Below are positions 10,601-19,435 of a stretch of DNA of 26,889 nucleotides, one piece after another. Source of the stretch: Silene noctiflora (lineage: Eukaryota > Streptophyta > Magnoliopsida > Caryophyllales > Caryophyllaceae). The notes beneath the pieces were generated by a model. The model had not been told where the DNA came from and made no database searches. It was given only the letters and a program-made list of their open reading frames with translations. A program made the position numbers and the translations under genes. The stretch spans positions 74,015 through 100,903 of the forward strand of contig VHZZ01000546.1 in assembly GCA_009801015.1 (NCBI GenBank), read 5' to 3'. Each line of letters begins with the position of its first letter. The first letter of the stretch is position 1.

Positions 10601-11529
10601 CAGATCCTCAAGCCCAATTTGCTTTAGGCCATCTCCAGGTCAGTTCCTACTTTGGCATCATCATCGTCATCATCATCATGTATTTTAAGTTTTTAACTAG
10701 CTAAATTTCTCCTTTCCTCATGCTTTGTACAGTACTTCAGTTAAAATATTACTCTATTTTCATTTATGAAGATGCCCATTTCACTGCTAGACATCCCACC
10801 ACCGACATGCTAACTATTGGTTTGATATTCTCTGATGATCTTTCTTCTATGTTAAAGTCTTCTGATGATGTAGGGATAACAGGCATCATAGCCTGTATGC
10901 CTGTGTAGAATACTTTTGTAAGACACTTGGATTGATTGTCGATTCTAGTTACTTTCTTAGATCTCACCCATTTTGTCTACATGTTCCTTTTTTTCGGTGG
11001 GAGCCATTTGTGTGTTCCCTTTTTAGTTATGTTTTGTGTATTAAAACGACTAATGTCATTTGTGTTGTGAGTTGTACCCACGCCTGATGGACCTTGCCAG
11101 TATTCGAAAACCAAATTCAAAAACAAATATAAACAAATGAATGAGATTCCTGGAGTACATAAGATTTTGATAAAGGAGGGCCAAATTCAAAACTAGTGTA
11201 ACATCAATACCCGTGGACCTATGGTGAACTAGTGAGCATTCCTGCCTATCATGTATGAGGGCTCCACTGTGGGTTTTCCTGATTAACCTCTGACCAAAAA
11301 TGGCTCTCTCTGCCTGCATAAGTAGTTTTATATTGACGACTGCCTTTTTGAATGTGTGTGATTGATTCTGTTACTGCATTGAGGGTGCTTGCATCCAATT
11401 TCCGTTACTAGTCTCAGCTACTTTTCTCAAGCGGTGGGATATGTGATTATTATGTATAAAATTTTGCAGGAGTTTGCTAGCTTTATTCGTGTCCTCGGCT
11501 GTTATCCGATGGATACATCGCTGAATTGA
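4607..11529 (+). CDS. ADT: Arogenate/prephenate dehydratase, plastid-targeted
   Basis: Eleven exons: 4607-4928, 7900-7967, 8049-8141, 8232-8432, 9022-9102, 9204-9299, 9625-9702, 9847-9936, 10060-10127, 10557-10638 and 11470-11529 (1239 nt, 412 aa). The enzyme decarboxylates and dehydrates arogenate to phenylalanine, or prephenate to phenylpyruvate, in the plastid as the last step of phenylalanine synthesis. About the first 105 residues form a transit/linker region, including an Asn-Pro/Lys-Pro repeat. The catalytic domain follows from about residue 125: [35 protein letters not shown] and the TRF motif at residues 294-296. The C-terminal ACT domain (about 314-400) carries [15 protein letters not shown] and ESRP at 345-348, the phenylalanine-binding feedback site. 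The protein ends in [10 protein letters not shown]. The [11 protein letters not shown] junction across intron 1 confirms the first splice. Many introns point to the ADT1/ADT2 type, since I recall Arabidopsis ADT3-6 as intronless. Substrate preference cannot be read from sequence. Confidence 0.96.
4819..4876 (+). repeat. In-frame ccaatc/ccaaac minisatellite in the ADT transit region
   Basis: Six-base units (ccaatc x4, then cccaaa and cctaat variants) run in frame and encode [17 protein letters not shown] between the transit peptide and the catalytic domain of ADT. A 6-bp period keeps the reading frame when copy number changes, so length variation would be tolerated. The later units drift towards a telomere-like cctaaccct sequence, but there are too few copies to call it telomeric. 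Confidence 0.9.
4929..7899 (+). other. ADT: ADT intron 1 (2.97 kb)
   Basis: This is the longest intron in the window. Apart from the SINE at 5085-5205 it is AT-rich and contains a poly(T) run around 7337-7356. Reading frames inside it (for example 5454-5693 antisense and 6180-6602) have no recognisable family. No exon is needed between 4928 and 7900, because the split lysine codon (A|AA) rejoins the conserved LPKPLTASDL segment. Confidence 0.85.
5085..5205 (+). mobile_element. Au-like SINE in ADT intron 1
   Basis: Landmarks in order are ggaaataacctctttgc, a ggaaaggctgc segment, a c-rich cctcccccctcctaaccca block, aatttgcgggagccc, gaggctgtgggg and the tail taatattgttgtaat. This matches the 3' part of an Au-type plant SINE in the sense orientation. 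The flanks are direct repeats atgttattgtcggtga (5069-5084) and atgttattgtcggcga (5206-5221), 15 of 16 bases, which is a clear target-site duplication. The element is about 120 bp and non-coding. Confidence 0.8.
8613..8979. mobile_element. Outer gagacagtctc-type inverted repeat enclosing a MITE
   Basis: The left arm gtatgagacagac (8613-8625) is matched in inverted form by gtctgtctcatat around 8964-8977. This brackets the Stowaway-like element at 8673-8925. The arrangement looks like an older fold-back element of the gagac...gtctc kind with a younger MITE inserted in it, all inside ADT intron 4 (8433-9021). Outer borders and target duplications are not defined. Confidence 0.5.
8673..8925. mobile_element. 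Stowaway-like MITE in ADT intron 4
   Basis: The left end ctccctctcatccaaac follows a TA. The right end is its imperfect inverse: 8909-8925 read backwards gives cttcctctcatccaaac, and the similarity continues into the caaaag...cactt segment. The length is about 253 bp. The interior is AT-rich with the gtcaaagttttt...agtttgact pattern typical of these elements. Stowaway MITEs are non-autonomous Tc1/mariner relatives that duplicate TA on insertion. Here the right-hand TA appears mutated (ca). Confidence 0.7.
10656..10680. repeat. (ATC)n/(CAT)n microsatellite in ADT intron 10
   Basis: A catcatcatcgtcatcatcatcat run lies just inside the donor of ADT intron 10. It is a simple trinucleotide repeat with one interruption (cgt) and has no coding role. 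Confidence 0.85.
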
Positions 11530-12205
11530 CGAGTCAAGACTCGGGCATCCTCGTACATAAGCTACATTTATTGAAGCCACTCAGCATTTCGCTGAACCCA
11601 TTTTTACAGAATCTAAAGCTCGAGTAGCCTACTTGTTTTTTTCGTCTTCCTTCTTCACTATTCTTTTAGTCAGATCTCCCCTTCGATGGGTCAACACATT
11701 GCCTTTTTTTTTTTCAGATGTAAAAATAGGATGTTCATACAAACCTTTTTTCCCCCTTCTGGTGTCATTCTCAAGTGCTCTGTCTATTTTGTTGAAAAGT
11801 GTATATTTCAGAGTACTATTTGAAACCGGATGAATTTATGCAGATTATTGTTGTGTCAATGTCGTCTTCTCAGTCGCTGCAATAAATATGGTGGCGTTTT
11901 AGTCACATTTTTATTTCTGCTTTATCAAAACTACCATTATATACCGATTGCAGACTACCAAAGTAGTGGGTGCGGATTCTCATTGCAGACTACCAAAATA
12001 CTAGGACAAAAAGACTTATTTATCAAGTGGAATAAAAGTCGAAATTCTCCTGGAATAGAAACTGTTGATTATAGTCTCATACATACTCAAATAGTAGAAG
12101 ATTTCTCATCCAACTTTCTCATTAAAGGTCTCATTACAGATAGTGATTCATTTATTTAAGCAAAAGCTGATGAACCACGGGCAACTGATAGGATACTTAT
12201 TCCAA
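11530..12205. other. Convergent 3' ends of ADT and GLX1
   Basis: Only 676 bp separate the two stop codons, so both 3' UTRs must terminate here and may overlap. A sense AATAAA for ADT is at 11881-11886. On the minus strand an AATAAA (tttatt at 12151-12156) lies about 50 nt after the GLX1 stop, with further tttatt copies near 11910. Reading frames 11633-11833 and 11830-12159 are not convincing genes. Confidence 0.6.
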
Positions 12206-15200
12206 TCACTGCAACTCTTTGAGGAAATCTTCGTTGTCGACAAGAACCTGCATTTTCATATAGACCCGCATATTACTTCTTCCCATATGAAAACCTTGAT
12301 AGATCCAAGCATGAAATGTTTAAAATCGCCAGAGCTTGAAATTGATATATACCGAGTATTTACTTTTTGAGCATGATAATACAATCTATCATTCACTCAA
12401 AATACACATGAAAATTTCCAATTAAATGTATTGACAAATATAATATATTATAATATATGTAGAAAAACCACCCCTCAAAACCTCAGTTTAAAATGGTGTT
12501 ATACTGAGGGCGAATACGAGACATTTTTCCAGCCATCGTGTTTTCTAAAGATTATCAAAAAAAAAAAAAAAAATCTGCAACGGTAACAAATGCTTTATGA
12601 TGTTACAGATCTAAGAAATTTTCTCTTTTCAGTTTAACTTTTTAGGGGTGCAGTGTCCAGTGGGGATAAATGGGATAATTGTAACAACAGATTTCTCATA
12701 GATTACTCTCGTTTTATGTAATTATTACGTACTTGACTATGAACCTATTTCCCTTTATTCTTAACTAATCCTCTATATATGCTTCAACAAAACAANAACA
12801 GGATACTTACAGTCTTCCAACCATCTGGGTCCAGAAAAGCGACGATCTTAGTGCCGAGCCCAGGAAGAGGACCAGCTTGACGAGTAATCTTTCCTCCAAG
12901 CTCTTGATTAACCAAATTGACAACCTCCCCACTCTTATAGACATCATCAGTACTAATGGCAATCTACAACAATCACACATTCATTGACTTGTCAATATTA
13001 AACAACAATAACAACTACTACTACTAATACTACTAGTACTAGGGTTTCTGTTAATGGCACGGTTAAAGAGGGGTATGTTCACAACCTTACAAAAGGTTAC
13101 CTTACCTATGTGTCAACATAAAGGAGGTCGTTTAACTCTTATGAAAATTACGTAAGATTGTCAGTTTATAATAAATATAATAAAGTGCCCCCAGTTTAAT
13201 GAGTCACTTCGCTTTGTTCCTATGATAATCTATAGCCAAATAATAATGTCATTGGTTCCACTGAAAAGTATAAGCCAGTTCTACACCATCAGATATAACA
13301 TCAAAGAAAATGAATATAGTCAAAACGATTGAAAGTTCATACATACCTGAGCATATGCAGTTCCTTTAGTGTACTCAGTTACACCATAATTGTAGGTCAG
13401 CTCCAAAACAGTTGTCTCTGGTTCAGGGGCATATCCCATCATGGCTATGGAGTACTGCACGATTATTAAAAATTAAATGAATGATGCCTCAAAAGCTTTA
13501 TGATTAGGAGTTACACATGAGAGATAAGGTCTGAGTACCTTTTGTTCTGGCCTATCAACTTTCTTCACGACCTTCATCCCCAAGGCCTGCACATATGAGA
13601 CGCAATAAAATACTTCATATAGCAAACAACAAATACTTCATATAGCTAACAAGTATTTCTCATATAGACCTCAACCAACTAACCTGAATCATTGTTTGAA
13701 ACCATAAATAAGAAACAACTATGAAAACCAAAGAAATGACAGTATCATTAAGCCATAAAGAGAAAAAAGGTAAAAAAAAATGTGAACAGTAGAAGAGGAA
13801 AAAAAAAGATAAAATGTGGAAATAAAATTTAATGAAAATGTGAAAAAGAGTGCCATAAAAATGTGGAGAGCTTTTCAAAGATTGTTCATCAAATACTCAA
13901 ACGTGACTTAAGCATATATATTCTGGACAGTATAGAAAGTATTAAAGTGGAAATAAAAGGTCTGAATATAAAACAACATATTAGTTGAAGAAACAAACAT
14001 ATGCTCCGTACATCGAATTGCTAAGCAAACACCATCTTAATTTAGTACAGGATAATAACCGAATCTTTATCCTCATAAGAAAGACAATTAACAATCCGTT
14101 TAACACATAATTCTGGAAACTTCCACAAAACTGATAGTGGATTATTCATTTACATCCGCCTTAACAATCGAAGAAATAAACGCTGTCTGTCTCTGCTCGC
14201 TGTTATAATTAGGACTTCAGCTAAATGATACTAGAACATTTTCTATTGGCAAAGATTCCCACACCACAGCAGGAACACAAGAACAACTAGTTCTGCTCAC
14301 AAGTTTTGGCCAGAACGGCTCAACATATTTCCTCCAGTCCACCCATTTATAATGTTCAAGACTTTAACAGTCCATCAATGTCAATTTTGAGCAATATTTT
14401 TTCACAAACTCACAATACTTAACACTGTAGTTACCGCATTATAAAAATGATAGTGTTAAAATAGTTGTTCTAATAAACACAACACATTTTACATTATATC
14501 TCTACAAGTTTTTGAAATAAAAAAAATGGTCAAGAATGACTGAGAGTCTGTGACAGACCCCCAAAGTCAAATTAGAGAATTAATAAAAGCAGATGCAAAA
14601 AATTGGAAATAGTTTTCTGTTTTCTGACAGATTATCTAGCGAAGACATTAAGGGAGGCTCTTAACTTGCATAGTTACATAGTGGCATATTTCCTTGTACA
14701 CCACTAATGCCATGCTTAATGAGAAAAAAAACAGATGATGTAGCAAGTCGCAACCATAATTGCATGCAGTTATAAGGTGAGGACGAGGAGGAAAAGGGGG
14801 GAAAATAACATTAAACCAGCCACAAGTTCTTCAGAGAATAAACATACTGTCAATCTGTCACACATTCCTTTCTAAATAACCAAAGTGGAAGGTATTTAAG
14901 AAAACTACATCTATTTTACTTCAAAGGGAATTGTGAATGCCATCCGTCACTGTCAACATCATAAAAATTATGATTTCTGAATGAAAAACATACTATTTCC
15001 ACCTACTTAATACCTTCATGGTAATAAATCTACATTTGAGACTTTGAAATTGGCATTTGTCCACCGTAAGTTTCAAAATATTTACAATTTGGTTTGGATA
15101 CCGAGATTTAATACTATGGCCATTGCCCATTCACCGAAACATGGAGCACACAAGCAAAACCACAGTATATAGTAAGTTGTCTTTCAAAAGCAATGAAAAT

Positions 15201-16990
15201 GAAAGTTGGGTCAGTTCACAGGAAAGGGAAACCACAGACGATCAGTATGCCAGCGGCAATTTGTTTCAACATCAAATCACGAGTAAAGCAACTTCATCAC
15301 CAATCAAAATTTCAATACCTTCTCATAGAACTTGATAGAGCGCTCTAAATCACCAACACGGAGCATTACTTGACAAAGAGGTTCCGGAGTTGAACTTCTC
15401 TCAATGATCTCAAATAGGTAACCAGTGGGATCCTTAACAAATGCAATCACAGTTGATCCCCCTTTCACAGGGCCAGGCTCTCGAGTGACGGTACCACCCT
15501 TAGCTTTTATGTCCTCAACCAATTTGTAAACCTGAAGTAAACCCAAAAAAAAAAAAAAAAAAAAAAGCCCGTGAGTGAAATTTGTAAAATTCACTCAAAT
15601 CCTTCATCGGTAAAGTGTCACTTACATCCGGGGTTGCAATTGCAAAATGTCCGAATCCTGTCCCAATATCATAACTGTCCACCCCGTAATCTGAAATGAA
15701 ATAAGAGGAAGAATGCTCATTAAACAATGATACTGAATTCAGTTCATACAACCTCCACCACCATGCCCGCACTCACTCTCAATTGGCTCAAACTCTCAAA
15801 ATCTAGCTATAATGTTGCAATGATATGATAGTGGAAGAGTACAACTTTTTCATTCTTCCTACCATTGTACTTGTAGAAGTTTAAATCTTTGGCAACAGCA
15901 ATACAACAAATGTAAACTTTTGATTTACACTGGGTCGCATTGAGAATTTAGGTACTTAGCGCACAATTACATAAATCCAACAGCCAATTCCCTAAAATGT
16001 GCAGTGGTAGAAAGTGACAAACATCTTGTAAAACCCAGCATGGAGAACTCTCAACAAACAAGTATCCAAACGAAAGCAAATGCATAACGCAGCTAGAAGA
16101 CATGTCCAATCATGACTGACGTTTTCCTACCACCATTGTCTTCAATAATTTCCTCTAAATAATTTGGTTATCGGCTAAGCTCATAATCTTTATTACAAAA
16201 ATTGCAACATACATTTTCAAGTACATAATTTCACCTAAAAACAGAATCTACACTTAGGCAAACGTTCACATATATCATACAGTTCTAATTTACAACGATT
16301 ATAGGATCCTTAGCCTCTTCTTACGAGACCGGAAGATGTGGGACATCACAAACCTGCAGAGTGATAGATCCGAGTATCGAGCATAGACACTAACTACTGG
16401 AAGAATGAGAAGTGTAAATTGTCAACTACATGATGGTTCAAAGTAAAACTAGAAATAACTACCAGATATTAGAAACACTAAATGCTAAAGACCTATCCTT
16501 GAATAGATTACTCACTGTATGTCAACTCCACGACGAAATTTGACTCTTCTGGGCCAAACCCGAGAAATGCATTTGTATATTTCTCCTCTGGAATATCCCG
16601 CTTCCTCAGAAGCTTCATCCCAAAACACTCGGTGTAGAACCTAGATGAATATTGTGAAAAGAAACAGATAAGTGCCCCCAATCCCTTTAGCAATGAGTCC
16701 TCTATGAAAAATTGTCTTAAATGTGAGAACCTCCAAATCCTTATGTATTCTTTATTCAATTATAGAGTTAATGGTTGGTCTCACATGTGAGACCATCTAA
16801 ATTCTCATTATAAGTATTTGTGTCCAGTGGACATCATAAATCAATACTGTTAGCAAGCTGCAGTGCATTACTTAATGGTTTCATCGAGATTGCCAACACG
16901 GTACACAGCATGCAGGAACCTTCTCTTGTCCTTTTGGGGCCATTCTAGCAATTCAGCATTGTGAGCAGCAGCAGCTTCACCCTCGGCCAT
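12206..16990 (-). CDS. GLX1: Lactoylglutathione lyase (glyoxalase I), two-domain
   Basis: Coding exons in transcript order are 16990-16872, 16640-16516, 15690-15626, 15531-15319, 13586-13539, 13454-13347, 12963-12811 and 12247-12206 (873 nt, 290 aa). Glyoxalase I isomerises the methylglyoxal-glutathione hemithioacetal to S-lactoylglutathione. The protein holds two vicinal-oxygen-chelate domains (about 25-150 and 155-275). In the first, the metal-ligand positions known from E. coli GlxA are all present: His27, Glu78, His96 and Glu144, at the same spacing. The short [19 protein letters not shown] loop is of the Ni-type. In the second domain the first position is Gln157 ([10 protein letters not shown]), the His96 equivalent is Gln (AYAQIAIS) and the last Glu is lost (GWKTVLVD), so it is probably catalytically weak, as is known for plant relatives. 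There is no obvious transit peptide, suggesting a cytosolic form. The last exon is tiny ([13 protein letters not shown]), 563 bp from its neighbour. Confidence 0.96.
12248..12810 (-). other. GLX1: GLX1 last intron
   Basis: This 563-bp intron precedes the 14-codon final exon. It contains a run of 17 A around 12555-12571 and one unresolved base at 12796, about 15 bp inside the intron beyond the donor. The ACT|gtaagt donor and tgcag|GTT acceptor (minus strand) join GWKT to VLVDNEDF, the standard end of plant glyoxalase I. Confidence 0.85.
13587..15318 (-). other. GLX1: GLX1 intron 4 (1.73 kb)
   Basis: This is an AT-rich intron without any recognisable gene. Close to the 3' splice side there is a short direct duplication, aatacttcatatagc followed by aacaa, at about 13609-13630 and 13632-13653, with a third weaker copy. 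The neighbouring intron (15532-15625) has a poly(T) tract on the minus strand (15545-15566) that sits just upstream of the acceptor and may serve as its polypyrimidine tract. Confidence 0.7.
16776..16795. repeat. 20-bp perfect palindrome in GLX1 intron 1
   Basis: tggtctcacatgtgagacca reads the same on both strands. It resembles the gagac/gtctc core of the fold-back repeat in ADT intron 4 (8613-8979), so it is probably a collapsed copy of that element rather than a regulatory site. Confidence 0.9.
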
Positions 16991-17860
16991 TTCAAGTTGT
17001 TGCAAACTGTCTGTTGTACGAAATATATAATAAGAAAAAAAATACTCTATACAGAGGCAACCCATATTTGGTAATTCAAGTTAAGAACTAGAGTCCTCTT
17101 GAAAGAATGCGCTAATTTAACAAATTGACAACAATACTTTATAAAGTATAACAACAAAGAAGGGCACTGCAGCAAAACGATTAGATACACCATTCGATCA
17201 AGAAAGAAGGCTACCCAAACGCTCCTATCACCTATTTCTCACCAGGATTTAACAAAATGTCAAACAAAAAGTGATGTCCACGATCATTGACATATCAGAC
17301 TTACAGCATACAAACATAAATTACCAAATTAAGATGAAGCCTATGGTAGAAGTCCCTAATGCCACAAGAGCATGTAACAAAAAAAAACAAAGAGCACTTA
17401 TTTTGTTCTCCATTTAAGTCTACAATAGCAAAACTCCCTAATATGCTCTCGATCCTATATTTAGGTCACACCTCACAGTTATTCCCCAACACTCAACATT
17501 CACACACCAAAAGAAATAAAAAAGACGAAAATCCATTTAAACATTCAACATTCCCATTAGTGGCGGAGCCAGAATTCAAAGTCGGAGAGTTAAAACTAGA
17601 CCGGAAATTTGGAGGGCGGACAACTAACACAATATAGTACCCCTGAACAAAATCGAGAATTTTAACTAAAAGTTATTCAATTATCCATGGCTTTGCTAAC
17701 CCTGATTATGCTACTAATTCCCATGTAACTAGACAGGGAGTGTGTCTTGATTAATCAGTAGGGTTCATGATCAAACCTAAGTACAAGAATCTAATAACGA
17801 AATTCAACTACTCCGGCAAACGATAAACTGTAAACCATCAAAAAAATGTCAACAACAGTA

Positions 17861-17864
<4 letters not shown>

Positions 17865-17895
<31 letters not shown>
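17865..17895. repeat. (GA)n microsatellite at the GLX1 5' UTR intron donor
   Basis: Thirty-one bases of uninterrupted GA (CT on the transcribed minus strand) begin within a few bases of the proposed donor of the 5' UTR intron (cctg|gtactctct). GA/CT runs near plant transcription starts can bind BPC/GAGA factors. Here the run lies in the intron just after the first exon. Confidence 0.95.
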
Positions 17896-17898
<3 letters not shown>

Positions 17899-17993
17899 CA
17901 GGAAGATTGCAGCGATTGTGTGAAGCAGACAGTGGAAAATGCTTATGAAATGATCAAAGTGTCTGGGTTATTACAAGTGTCCATTTATAAAGG
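17899..17993 (-). promoter_or_regulatory. GLX1: GLX1 core promoter and non-coding first exon
   Basis: A TATA box (tttataaa on the minus strand, about 17985-17992) lies about 30-40 bp upstream of a segment that ends in a donor (exon edge 17899). It pairs with the acceptor before 17006 (cagacag|tttgcaacaacttgaaATG), so the first intron lies in the 5' UTR. The exact start site is inferred. Confidence 0.6.
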
Positions 17994-19435
17994 GTACTCG
18001 TAATATTCTTCCAAGTGTACGTGCTAACATTAACCGGCTCGGTCTTTTTTAGGTCGAGCCGATTTTAGTTGGGTTATTACTTTTTATTTCTTTTCTTTTT
18101 TTTTTTTCCGGCTTATTTTGGGATGTGTGGGTACTGGGTAGATAAGCTTCATGAAATTGTTTTCATTTGGTTAATTTTCACATTCGTCATTTCATTCCGG
18201 TTTAGCAGTGTTTGGGTCATTCACTGATTGGATCGCCATTCATGTTGGGTCATTCGAATCATGTCCAAGTGTTTATTATCGGAAACACTATCCAAAGTAA
18301 TTTTGATATGTATACAAGTAACTTGGGAAAGAGAGATTACATGTGTGGTTGTGAGTTGTGATCTTGTACACACGTGATTAATGTGTCAATCATCAACAAG
18401 GAAAATGTAGGTTGAACATGGAATTCTGAGTAATCAGTGAGTCAGTACTCAGTAGTATTGAATTATTGATGTTGCTTTATAACTTTCCTGATTTGTGGCC
18501 AAAATTGATTTTGGACTGTTGGTTGAACAACCAAATTTATGCTTGTAATATTGCACACGTGATTTGTAAACAGTAGGCCGCTTGTAACTAACAGTGCTGG
18601 ACTTCTGTTTGCTTTCTCATAGCAAATCAGAATTTGTGTTTGTAAATAGACCTGATAAACAAGTAATCCGGATTGGTTTCGAGATCCTGTCTTCAAAGCC
18701 ACTACCATAGTTTTAGATGCACTAATACCAGATGTATGAGTCGATTAGAATTCAGGTGATTCTGGGTTCAGCATTATGCAACGAGTTGTCCAGGTCAGGC
18801 ATATGAAACAATTTCACTTCACAAGAGTTGTTTCAAGCCATACCGAATGGTGAAAACTCATTCCAAATTACATATTTTGTGACCCATTCGAACTAAGGCA
18901 GCCAAACTTTGCAACTCGACTGGTAAAAAGCAACAGTCAACAAAAAACTGAAACCCATCTAAATTCTCCTGGCAAAAGTTTGGTGGCATTAATGCATTAT
19001 GATGCAATATGTCAAGCGATCCTAATCCAAGCATTTCAGATACTAACAGAAAGGGACCATTAAACATTAATCTGAGTGCAAATGTGTTCATCCTACAATG
19101 TAATTCAACATCGATCAAGTCATGAAACAATTGACTAAGCTTGTAACAATCTAATTAACTCAAATTTTTCAATTTTATAACATTTGGCGATAATCTATGT
19201 ACTAGTTTTGACATGCCCTAATACCCAGTAGAACAACAGAAGTTTTCTACAAACCTTTCATCAATCACAAGAGGAGATAGCGACTGGCAGCTTAAGAATG
19301 GCAAAAATTCGGGAGCAGGAAGTAAAGTCGTCATGAACTAGGGAGCCTACAGTGCCATCATATAGAGGTTTTCAAGAGATTACTTGTGCCAAACGCGTAT
19401 AAGTGCACTTAAAGTTGGCCCTACCTATGATTTAC
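17994..19435. other. Intergenic: GLX1 upstream region and GOT1 3' end
   Basis: There is no gene in this 1.4 kb. The left part holds GLX1 upstream sequence with a t-rich run around 18100. The right part must hold the GOT1 3' UTR (minus strand), but no strong AATAAA was assigned. Antisense reading frames at 18463-18708 and 18858-19130 have no recognisable domain and are not called. Confidence 0.5.

Noticed and set aside
11830..12370. Plus-strand frames between and over the ADT and GLX1 ends
   Set aside because: They lie in UTR and intron sequence and cover the last GLX1 exon on the opposite strand. They have no domain.
18463..19130. Two minus-strand frames in the GLX1-GOT1 interval
   Set aside because: No domain, no splice support and ordinary AT-rich composition; probably GOT1 3' flank.
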